DNA of 22,357 bases, taken from Nitrospirota bacterium (GTDB lineage Bacteria > Nitrospirota > Thermodesulfovibrionia > Thermodesulfovibrionales > UBA1546). Positions 1 through 6,662 of the stretch are shown piece after piece. The notes under the pieces were generated by a model that was not told the origin of the DNA, made no database searches, and was given only the letters and a program-made list of their open reading frames with translations. The position numbers were made by a program, and so were the translations under genes. How positions within the stretch are numbered: position 1 is the first letter of the stretch; every line of letters starts with the position of its first letter. The DNA lies in the NCBI GenBank assembly GCA_004298625.1, contig SCSY01000264.1:1-22357 (forward strand), in the 5' to 3' direction.

Positions 1-120
1 GGAATATTGTAGGTTCTGTCAATAAAAATCTCTAAACTATAGGTGCTTAACTAATTGAAAAATAAAGCAAATAATTTTTGGTTGATTATTATGCCGCATG
101 CGATATAATTTACGAAAAAA
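1..120. other. AT-rich flank without a gene
   Basis: This stretch lies downstream of the minus-strand solenoid gene. I see no coding sequence in it. It contains a GCATGC palindrome (96-101) and, on the minus strand at 17-22, a TTGACA hexamer pointing out of the window; its -10 partner would lie outside, so it cannot be judged. No clear hairpin-plus-T-run terminator is visible for the gene that ends at 121. Confidence 0.5.
82..109 (+). promoter_or_regulatory. Possible sigma-70 promoter, antisense to the neighbouring gene
   Basis: TTGATT (82-87) and a perfect TATAAT (104-109) are separated by 16 bp. It points rightward into the 3' end of the minus-strand solenoid gene, where no plus-strand gene is credible. 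It could drive an antisense transcript or be chance in AT-rich DNA. Confidence 0.2.
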
Positions 121-897
121 TCATTTAACCTCCACTTCTTCTCTCTCCAAAAGCTCCCTGAAGATATATGGTTTTGTGTAGGAGGGCACTTCTGGCGCAG
201 CATAGAGTTCCTTAAGGTCGGTAGTTTTCATGTCTTTAAGAAAGTTCACCACGCAGGCTAAAGGCGCGTGGGTATTTCTGATAAGCGCCCACCTTATCAT
301 ATGCCTGCTTGACCACCGGGGATGGTTTGCTATCACGCGGATAACCTGCGGAGAAATATTTTTCATGCTTATAATTTTATAGAGGTCCCCTTCAGTCATA
401 TACGGGCTGTCAAGGGATGCTGCCACCACTTCTTTCAGTCCCTCTTCAATAAGGCGCATGAGGACCCTGCTGCTCGCCCTCTTTGCAAGCGTTATCTTAA
501 CACCCAAAGGCAGGGCCGGGATTCTCTCGCCTATGCCTTCCTCAACCTTCATCTTCAGGCTTACCGGCAGCGCCGGATTTCTTGTCAAATCGGCCATGTC
601 GAATATCTTCAGGGATTTGATAAGGGCAAGCGAAACCCTCTCCGGGGACTTTGGGTTTTTGCACAGCGCAAGCTTAACCTTGTAGCTGCCCTTCCATTTT
701 GGATCTTTGGACAGGGCGTCGAGAATATCGGAACCGACATTTTTTCTGGCTGCGACAATGACGGCAAGTTTTTCCGTAAGATTCCTGTTGCGGATCAGCG
801 CCGTAATAACCATGGGAGAGGGATGATACGCCAGGGATTCCAGTTCCTCTTCATTTGCAGTGGACGCCCGTTGAATATCCCTTTCCAGGTCTTTCAT
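121..897 (-). CDS. HEAT/LRV-like alpha-solenoid repeat protein, 258 aa
   Basis: I do not recognise a named family. The protein is built almost wholly of short amphipathic helices with recurring signatures such as YHPSPMV, KNPKSPERV, RNPALPVSL and NHPRWSSRH, spaced roughly 35-45 residues apart, so it probably folds as a HEAT- or leucine-rich-repeat-variant-like solenoid used for protein-protein contact. There is no signal peptide and no membrane segment, so it should be cytoplasmic. The start ATG (895-897) has only a weak upstream purine stretch. The gene is divergent from the antiporter gene, with 83 bp between the two starts. Nothing in the context says what it binds. That it is a real coding gene is fairly certain from its length and regular repeat pattern; the function is unknown. 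Confidence 0.75.
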   Translation of the reverse strand: MKDLERDIQRASTANEEELESLAYHPSPMVITALIRNRNLTEKLAVIVAARKNVGSDILDALSKDPKWKGSYKVKLALCKNPKSPERVSLALIKSLKIFDMADLTRNPALPVSLKMKVEEGIGERIPALPLGVKITLAKRASSRVLMRLIEEGLKEVVAASLDSPYMTEGDLYKIISMKNISPQVIRVIANHPRWSSRHMIRWALIRNTHAPLACVVNFLKDMKTTDLKELYAAPEVPSYTKPYIFRELLEREEVEVK

Positions 898-929
898 GTT
901 TTTATTTTAACCTAACAACCCGTTCGCTT

Positions 930-959
930 TTGACATAAATATCCTTATTCTGATATTTT
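930..959 (+). promoter_or_regulatory. Sigma-70 promoter of the antiporter gene
   Basis: A perfect TTGACA (930-935) and TATTTT (954-959) are separated by 18 bp; GATATT (952-957, spacer 16) is an alternative -10. Transcription would start near 966, giving a leader of only about 15 nt before the TTG start at 981. Confidence 0.55.
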
Positions 960-980
960 AAGAGCGGTGATGGGGACATT

Positions 981-2159
981 TTGGCGATAAGTCTTGCGTT
1001 GATAATCCTTCTGGGACTGCTTTCGGATTATCTTTTCAGGAGGGTAAAACTCCCGGGGCTGCTGGGAATGCTGATCGTCGGAATAGTCCTCGGGCCTTAT
1101 GCATTAAATGTAATAGACCCCGCGATACTCACGGTCTCTGCTGATTTCAGGATGATAGCGCTGATAGTCATCCTCTTAAGGGCAGGCCTTGCCGCGAGAA
1201 AAGACACCCTGAACAGGATTGGAAAGACAGCGATATTAATGGGCTTTGTCCCTGCTGTATTTGAAGGCGCTGCCATCACATTTATTGCGCCGGTTTTTTT
1301 TGATATAAGCATTCTCGAATCCGCAATACTCGGGTTCATTGTGGCTGCCGTATCGCCTGCAATCGTCGTCCCGATGATGCTCAGGTTTATTGAAAGCAAT
1401 AAAGGGGCAAAAAAAGGAATCCCGACACTTTTGCTTGCATCTTCATCGCTGGATAATGTATTTGCGATAGTAATATCTTCGGCCCTAATCGGAATGTATT
1501 CGGGCAAAGGCGCAAACATCTTCATGAAACTTCTCGAGATACCCGTTTCAATAAGTCTCGGCATCGCGCTTGGAGTCGCGATTGGGTTTACGTTGTACCG
1601 GGTCTTTAAAAAATATCAGCCGAGGGCTACGAAAGAAGGGATGATTGTTATCGGCTCCGCAATACTTTTGACATGGCTTGAAAAGACTGTCAGGCCTTTT
1701 GTTGCTGTTTCGGCATTGTCGGGTGTTATAGCAATAGGCTTTGTCATGCTCGAAAAATCAGAGCCCATTGCCCATAAGATATCTCAGAAACTCGGCAAAA
1801 TATGGGTCTTTGCTGAGATACTCCTTTTTGTACTTGTAGGGGCGCAGGTTAATATCAATGTCGCCCTGGATGCAGGAGTTTACGGGGCCGCAATAATATT
1901 CCTCGGCTTGATTGCAAGAGGCATAGGCACTTATACAGCGCTTGCCGGAACCGATTTCGACATGAAGGAAAAGCTTTTCTGCATTGCCTCATACATACCA
2001 AAGGCAACTGTTCAGGCGGCAATAGGCGCTGTGCCGCTTTCTCTTGGAGTTAAATCAGGTGATATTATTCTTGCAGTTGCGGTTCTGGCAATTCTTTTCA
2101 CGGCGCCATTGGGCGCCATAGGCATGAATATGATCGGAGAAAAAGTTCTCGAAAAGTGA
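981..2159 (+). CDS. Cation/proton antiporter (CPA-type), 392 aa
   Basis: Integral membrane antiporter of the sodium/hydrogen exchanger superfamily, expected to swap Na+ or K+ for H+ across the inner membrane. It has about 12-13 hydrophobic segments from residue 2 to 385, the family motif ILLRAGL (64-70), a conserved SPA in the unwound helix (125-127), and PKATVQAAIG (340-349), whose K341 matches the membrane lysine of CPA2 proteins. The length is typical for a transporter without a cytoplasmic TrkA domain. At the place where electrogenic relatives have Asp-Asp (or Asn-Asp in CPA1) this protein reads Asp158-Asn159, so the usual ion-binding second Asp appears replaced. The start is TTG at 981, preceded by TGGGGA (971-976) at short spacing; no in-frame ATG lies nearer the N-terminus. 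It is transcribed alone from its own promoter and ends at a hairpin. The ion is not predictable from sequence. Confidence 0.85.
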   Translation: MAISLALIILLGLLSDYLFRRVKLPGLLGMLIVGIVLGPYALNVIDPAILTVSADFRMIALIVILLRAGLAARKDTLNRIGKTAILMGFVPAVFEGAAITFIAPVFFDISILESAILGFIVAAVSPAIVVPMMLRFIESNKGAKKGIPTLLLASSSLDNVFAIVISSALIGMYSGKGANIFMKLLEIPVSISLGIALGVAIGFTLYRVFKKYQPRATKEGMIVIGSAILLTWLEKTVRPFVAVSALSGVIAIGFVMLEKSEPIAHKISQKLGKIWVFAEILLFVLVGAQVNINVALDAGVYGAAIIFLGLIARGIGTYTALAGTDFDMKEKLFCIASYIPKATVQAAIGAVPLSLGVKSGDIILAVAVLAILFTAPLGAIGMNMIGEKVLEK

Positions 2160-2168
2160 TAATCTTTA

Positions 2169-2196
2169 TTCGAGGCTGATTATATTCAGCCTCGAA
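2169..2196. terminator. Hairpin between convergent genes
   Basis: A perfect 11-bp inverted repeat (2169-2179 and 2186-2196, core CGAGGCTGA/TCAGCCTCG) with a 6-nt loop sits between the antiporter stop and the stop of the convergent trypsin-fold gene at 2215. It is well placed to terminate both. Neither side has a clean T run, so it may be a weak intrinsic terminator or only a 3' stabiliser. Confidence 0.55.
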
Positions 2197-2214
2197 AGAC
2201 TTCAAAAAAATAGT

Positions 2215-3066
2215 TTATTTTTCGGCCTTTGGCTTATCTTTAATCTCAAGCGCCTGTTTTGCAATTGCCGCAATTTCTTCCGACGGAAGAATAACAGGCA
2301 TCATCCCATACGTATTAACTCCAAGAATATTGGGGATAAGGGAACTTTTTTGTTCGGTCCCTGCAACTCTCAGCAAAAATATCCCCACAACCTTTCCATC
2401 TAAAGAAAACACAGGCGCTCCCAGTTTGCCCTGAAAAACATCCTGATCTATAACATAAAGAGTCCTCGGCTTTTTGATGATTGCTTCCAGGCGATACATG
2501 GAAATGGACGGTATCCGTCCGGCAACTGTTCCCAGTCTTGTGAGGATCATGATATTATCTAAAATATCGGGCTTGCTCTCTTTTGAAAGGTCAAGGGCAT
2601 GAACCGGTTTTTCTAATTTTGCTGCAGGCATTATAAATGCCAAATCCAGATCGCTGTCTTTCATCACAATCTTTGCAGGCAGTTCATTCCCGTCCGATAA
2701 CAGCATTTTTATATCGGATATTTCCGTTTCTACATTAAACTTCGGCAGGCCCTCTCCTTCGGTTCTGGCCTGTTTTAACATCTCCCGGTAAACCCTGGCG
2801 GGATCAACGCTTGAATTGGAAAGGACAACCAGGCCTGAAGGATCAATAACTGTTGCCACGGCTTCCACCTCATTATCGGTCTTGCTCATCTCCCGGCCCT
2901 CAACAATAACACGTAGTCTGGTGATTACTTTAACGGTAATGACAACATCGTTCCATTTGCCGATGAGCTCCCTTGCGTTATTCAGGTTCTCATGAGACCA
3001 TGCCCCGGACGTTGGAAACAACAGGCATAATGTTAAACAGAGTATTGCCGCCCTTGAATATTTCAC
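2215..3066 (-). CDS. Exported trypsin-fold pseudoprotease (HtrA-like), 283 aa
   Basis: Exported protein with a typical signal peptide (about residues 1-24, cut near GAWS). The rest aligns by eye with the protease domain of the neighbouring HtrA protein. LSNSSV (82-87) stands where the catalytic His motif TNHHV should be, so His is Ser86. DLDLAF (139-144) keeps the Asp (D141). GKLGAPV (213-219) replaces GNSGGPL, so the nucleophile is Leu215. Two of three triad residues are therefore missing and it should not cleave peptides. No PDZ domain follows. The start is GTG at 3064-3066 behind a strong AGGAGG (3072-3078). It lies 23 bp downstream of the four-PDZ protease gene on the same strand and is almost surely co-transcribed. 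It may be a regulatory or scaffolding partner of that protease in the periplasm. Fold and inactivity are well supported by the motifs; the partner role is inference. Confidence 0.8.
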   Translation of the reverse strand: MKYSRAAILCLTLCLLFPTSGAWSHENLNNARELIGKWNDVVITVKVITRLRVIVEGREMSKTDNEVEAVATVIDPSGLVVLSNSSVDPARVYREMLKQARTEGEGLPKFNVETEISDIKMLLSDGNELPAKIVMKDSDLDLAFIMPAAKLEKPVHALDLSKESKPDILDNIMILTRLGTVAGRIPSISMYRLEAIIKKPRTLYVIDQDVFQGKLGAPVFSLDGKVVGIFLLRVAGTEQKSSLIPNILGVNTYGMMPVILPSEEIAAIAKQALEIKDKPKAEK

Positions 3067-3071
3067 TGTTT

Positions 3072-3078
3072 CCTCCTT
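3072..3078 (-). promoter_or_regulatory. Strong ribosome binding site that decides a GTG start
   Basis: On the minus strand AAGGAGG lies five nucleotides before the GTG at 3064-3066 and fixes that codon as the start of the pseudoprotease. Confidence 0.7.
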
Positions 3079-3089
3079 TTCGCTACCTG

Positions 3090-5183
3090 TCAGATATTAT
3101 TATTCCAGGCAGGTTCCAGCTCAACATAAAAACTATGGATGCCTCGCCTGACCTGCAACAACACGCTTTTAAGTTTTTTCTCTGCAATGCCTTTCATCAT
3201 TTTCTCAAATAATGCCACATCCGAAACCGATTCTCCGTTTACAGCGATTATAATATCTCCGACCGCCAATCTGGCAAGAGAGGCCCAGCCTCCCTGGCCT
3301 ACAGCCTCCACTAATATGCCTTTCTGTTCATCTCTCCAGCCTTCCTGGGCACGGTCTAAAAATGCTATATCTCTCACCGTAAATTCAAAATTATCATCAA
3401 CATATTTCTTCATTTCGCCCGGCATAGGCGGGGACTGTTCGAGAATAGCTTTTATCTTTAATTTGTCTTTACCCCTCAGTATATCAAGCTCCACTGTGGA
3501 GCCGATTTTATATTGTCTGATCATAGCCGGCAAGACTTCCAGGTCTTCCGGTGATGATACATTTACAGGTTCTCCGTCCAGGGCTGTAATTATATCCCCT
3601 GCGCGAAGGCCGTCCCTTTCAGCGCTTCTGTTTGAATACACCTGTGTTAATCTCACCCCTTTAATGCCGGGGATGCCCAACTCGCCTGCTATCTCTTTAG
3701 TCACAACCTGCATGCCGACAGGCAGCCATGCCTTTTGAATTTCAAATCCCTGATCCTGCATTCCTCTTTCCAGCCTTAATCTCACAACCGTCAGATACCG
3801 CTCTTTTTTCCTCTCAAAAACCACTACAACAGGCACCGGGTCGTTTTTATCCGCAGTCAGTTCCCGCGTAATTTTAAGAAGTTCTTCCACATCTTTAATT
3901 CGTTTCCCGCCAACCTCTATAATCATATCGCTGCCGACAATCTTTGGTTTGGACTCCCAGCAGGGCCCTCCGGTTCGGACAGTCGTAACAAGCACGCCAT
4001 CCTTATTTTCCCTCTTCATCTCTTTAGCGTTCAACAAAGACAGATTTCGCGCTGTAATCCCCCATTGCTTCAGTTCAACGGTTTTCGATTTTATATATTC
4101 ACGTTCCTGAGCGGTTATGTGAAGAGTAATTTCCTTCCCGTGTCTGTGCACGACTGCCTCTGCCTCCTTGCCAACGTGAAGCTCCATTATATGTTGATTT
4201 AAAATGGGTATTTCCTCCTGAAATCTTATGTCCGTCTCTTTGCCTGCTAATTTGAGCATGATATCGCCTGATAAAAATCCGGCTTTTTCCGCAGGCGAGC
4301 CTTCAATGATCCCGCTAACAATAACCCCTTTTTTCCGCCCGGAATTTCTGAAAAGAGGCTGAACCTCAAGGCCGATCCAACTGCGCGATACCTTGCCGAA
4401 TTTTATTATTTTTTCTGCAACGTCCTTAGCCAGATTTCCCGGGATTGCTCCGCTGATGCCCAGACTTATTTCATTTATGCCGACTATTTCTCCACTTAAA
4501 TTAACTAAGGGCCCGCCTGAATTTCCGCCATAGATTGGAGCGTCATGCCCTATCCATCTGACTATCGAACCTACGTCTTCGCCCTCCAGCGTGAATTTGC
4601 TTATGGGCCAGAAAAATTTCGGCATTACAATTTCTGTATTGCTTATAATGCCCATGGTTACAGACTGAGACAAAGCAAAAGGGCTGCCCATAGCCAGCAC
4701 TGAATCGCCGGTCTTTAAAAGGGCTGAGTCCCCGAATTGAGCGACAGGGAATTCTTTTATGTGCTTATTACTAAGCTTGATTACAGCGATGTCCGTGAGA
4801 GGATCCGTGCCGACCAGTTCTGCCTCTATCTCTTCTTTATCTGATAATGTGCAGATAATCTGCTTCGCCTTGCCGGCAACGTGATGATTGGTGATTACAT
4901 GGCCCTCCTTTGTAATAATCACGCCGCTGCCTGCAAACTCATGCTTGACCTCACGGCCATTATAATATTCAACGGAAACCACAAATATCCTGACAAGCGC
5001 CGGCTTTACCTTTGCTATGGCTCCATCTATTGCCTCTCTTGTAACTTCAGGGGATTTTGAGACTGCGGAAGTTTTTTGTAATTGGTCGCTTTTTCCCTCG
5101 GCAAAGGAAATTGAAAATGCCGATATGATTAAAATGCTAAAACAAACCGTTTTTAAGATTATACTAATCATCTTAAGCTTCAT
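3090..5183 (-). CDS. HtrA/DegP-like serine protease with four PDZ-like domains, 697 aa
   Basis: Exported envelope protease or chaperone of the HtrA (S1C) family. A signal peptide covers about residues 1-28 (cut after SFA). The trypsin-like domain spans about 50-255 and carries a full triad: His101 in ITNHHV, Asp131 in TDIAV, and Ser222 in GGNSGGPL. PDZ-like domains follow at about 268-358, 375-470, 485-582 and 598-692; the third (SAERDGLRAGDII) and fourth (ASLARLAVGDIII) show the usual carboxylate-loop and GD pattern, while the second is more diverged. Usual DegP/DegQ proteins have about 450-500 residues and two PDZ domains, so this is a long form. Start ATG 5181-5183 has AAGGAG (5191-5196) at good distance. 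The gene is the first of a pair with the dead-triad trypsin-fold gene. The combination recalls plant Deg7 (one active and one degenerate protease domain plus four PDZ domains). The substrate is unknown. Confidence 0.9.
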   Translation of the reverse strand: MKLKMISIILKTVCFSILIISAFSISFAEGKSDQLQKTSAVSKSPEVTREAIDGAIAKVKPALVRIFVVSVEYYNGREVKHEFAGSGVIITKEGHVITNHHVAGKAKQIICTLSDKEEIEAELVGTDPLTDIAVIKLSNKHIKEFPVAQFGDSALLKTGDSVLAMGSPFALSQSVTMGIISNTEIVMPKFFWPISKFTLEGEDVGSIVRWIGHDAPIYGGNSGGPLVNLSGEIVGINEISLGISGAIPGNLAKDVAEKIIKFGKVSRSWIGLEVQPLFRNSGRKKGVIVSGIIEGSPAEKAGFLSGDIMLKLAGKETDIRFQEEIPILNQHIMELHVGKEAEAVVHRHGKEITLHITAQEREYIKSKTVELKQWGITARNLSLLNAKEMKRENKDGVLVTTVRTGGPCWESKPKIVGSDMIIEVGGKRIKDVEELLKITRELTADKNDPVPVVVVFERKKERYLTVVRLRLERGMQDQGFEIQKAWLPVGMQVVTKEIAGELGIPGIKGVRLTQVYSNRSAERDGLRAGDIITALDGEPVNVSSPEDLEVLPAMIRQYKIGSTVELDILRGKDKLKIKAILEQSPPMPGEMKKYVDDNFEFTVRDIAFLDRAQEGWRDEQKGILVEAVGQGGWASLARLAVGDIIIAVNGESVSDVALFEKMMKGIAEKKLKSVLLQVRRGIHSFYVELEPAWNNNI

Positions 5184-5274
5184 TGATAAGCTCCTTTTCA
5201 GGATTAGACTGAGGTAATAATAACATTTTTATCTTTTATTCTCTATGATATCGCTTATAATCAAATAATATCTT
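5184..5274. promoter_or_regulatory. Divergent promoter region, possibly overlapping promoters
   Basis: This 91-bp gap separates the protease gene (minus) from the 90-aa gene (plus). On the plus strand TATAAT (5256-5261) lies 13 bp before the ATG at 5275; its -35 (CTTTTA, 5233-5238) is poor. On the minus strand TTGATT (5259-5264) with a weak GAATAA (5236-5241) could serve the protease. If both are real, the plus -10 overlaps the minus -35, and the two directions would exclude each other. Confidence 0.35.
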
Positions 5275-5547
5275 ATGGAACAATTACCGGAAGGAATTAA
5301 CGAATTAATCCAGCGCTACGGGCTCGGGGAAGACGGCGAGCATGTCATCATCCCCATCGGCGGCAACAAGCGCTGCTTTATCTTAAAGAGAAGATACTTA
5401 CGCGTTGCCTATTCCGAGACCCATTATATTGATTATCCGCTTGAAGATATTATTATGGCGACCATAAAATATCCGGAACTGCCTCTGAGTGAAGCTCTTT
5501 ACCTGCTGCATAGAGAGATTGATACCCAAAAGGATGAAGGTACTTAA
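5275..5547 (+). CDS. Hypothetical small protein, 90 aa
   Basis: I do not recognise this protein. It is soluble, lacks a signal peptide, and mixes charged helices with a central beta-like part around VIIPIGGNKRCFILKRRYL (24-42), followed by a region rich in Tyr and acidic residues. It has one Cys and no obvious metal site or HTH. The ATG at 5275 has no Shine-Dalgarno sequence and lies about 13 bp after a TATAAT, so the transcript would be nearly leaderless. It is alone on its strand, divergent from the HtrA protease and convergent with corA. It is likely a real gene because it starts at the promoter and shows normal coding composition. No function is proposed. Confidence 0.55.
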   Translation: MEQLPEGINELIQRYGLGEDGEHVIIPIGGNKRCFILKRRYLRVAYSETHYIDYPLEDIIMATIKYPELPLSEALYLLHREIDTQKDEGT

Positions 5548-5582
5548 GGACATGAACAGTCTCCGCTTCCCTGATTTTTATC

Positions 5583-6650
5583 TCAGAGCCATTTCTTTTT
5601 CCTGAAAAAGAAGAGCATTATCACCGCGACAATAAGCATCACAACAACTATCATCGGATATCCGAATTTCCATTCGAGTTCAGGCATGTGCTTGAAGTTC
5701 ATACCGTAGACGCCGGCAAGGAAGGTAAGGGGCATGAATATTGTCGCTATTATGGTGAGCACCTTCATTACAGCATTCATCCTGTTGCTTATGCTCGAAA
5801 GATAGATGTCGAGCATCCCTGATACCATGTCCCTGAATGTCTCTATCGTATCTACCACATGGATTGTGTGGTCATAAATATCTCTCAGGTATATCCCTGT
5901 GGACGGATGAATAAGAGCCGATTCTCCCTTTGCCATGGCGCTGATTACTTCTCTCAGGGGCCAAACCGATTTCCTGAGGAAGAGCATCTCTCTTTTCAGG
6001 CTATGGATTTCACGCAAGACATTTCCTGTTGGATTTGTTACAAGCCTCTCTTCAAGGAATTCTATCTTTTCACCCAGTTTCTCAAGGATTATGAAGTAGT
6101 TGTCAACAATGGAATCTATAAGGGAATAAGCAAGGTAATCAGCTCCCATCTTTCTTGTCTTCCCCTTTCCTGTCCTTAATCGCTCCCTGACAGGGTTAAA
6201 GACATCCCCTTCGTGTCCCTCCTGAAATGATATGACGAAATTAGGGCCGAGGATAAGGCTTATCTGTTCTGAGATTATGTTGTTTGTTCTGCTGTCAAGA
6301 TTCAGCATCTTAAGAACGATATAGATGTAGTCGCCGAAATCTTCCATCTTGGGGCGCTGGTCTGAGTTGAGAATGTCCTCGATTATAAGCGGATGGAAAC
6401 CATAACATTCTCCGAGCTTTTCCGGTATCTCGACCTTATGAATCCCGTCAACGTTTATCCACGTTACAGTCGGTTTGTCTTTAAAGGTAAAGCATTCCTG
6501 AATCTCGGCAATAGCCTTTTCCTGGAAACTACCCTCATCGTAGTCTATGACCGTAATCTTTACTTCTTCCTTTTTCTTATCGCCTATATGGATAAGACTG
6601 CCAGGAGGAAGCCCGGCCTTTCGGGACCTTTTCTTAATAAGTTCCGGCAT
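5583..6650 (-). CDS. corA: CorA-family magnesium/cobalt transporter, 355 aa
   Basis: Inner-membrane channel for Mg2+ (also Co2+/Ni2+) that works as a pentamer. The long cytoplasmic N-terminal domain (1-290) ends in the extended helix typical of CorA. Two transmembrane helices follow at about 293-314 and 331-350. The signature YGMN (315-318) lies at the end of the first helix, followed by the loop FKHMPELEW; the tail is basic (RKKKWL). Length and layout are those of the family. The start ATG at 6648-6650 has no visible Shine-Dalgarno sequence; proS ends only 12 bp upstream on the same strand, so translation may depend on coupling. Whether the cation is Mg2+ alone cannot be read from the sequence. 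Annotation as CorA is secure. Confidence 0.93.
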   Translation of the reverse strand: MPELIKKRSRKAGLPPGSLIHIGDKKKEEVKITVIDYDEGSFQEKAIAEIQECFTFKDKPTVTWINVDGIHKVEIPEKLGECYGFHPLIIEDILNSDQRPKMEDFGDYIYIVLKMLNLDSRTNNIISEQISLILGPNFVISFQEGHEGDVFNPVRERLRTGKGKTRKMGADYLAYSLIDSIVDNYFIILEKLGEKIEFLEERLVTNPTGNVLREIHSLKREMLFLRKSVWPLREVISAMAKGESALIHPSTGIYLRDIYDHTIHVVDTIETFRDMVSGMLDIYLSSISNRMNAVMKVLTIIATIFMPLTFLAGVYGMNFKHMPELEWKFGYPMIVVVMLIVAVIMLFFFRKKKWL

Positions 6651-6662
6651 ATGGATATTCTA

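Noticed and set aside
5548..5582. Terminator between the 90-aa gene and corA
   Set aside because: No inverted repeat of useful length is present in this 35-bp gap.
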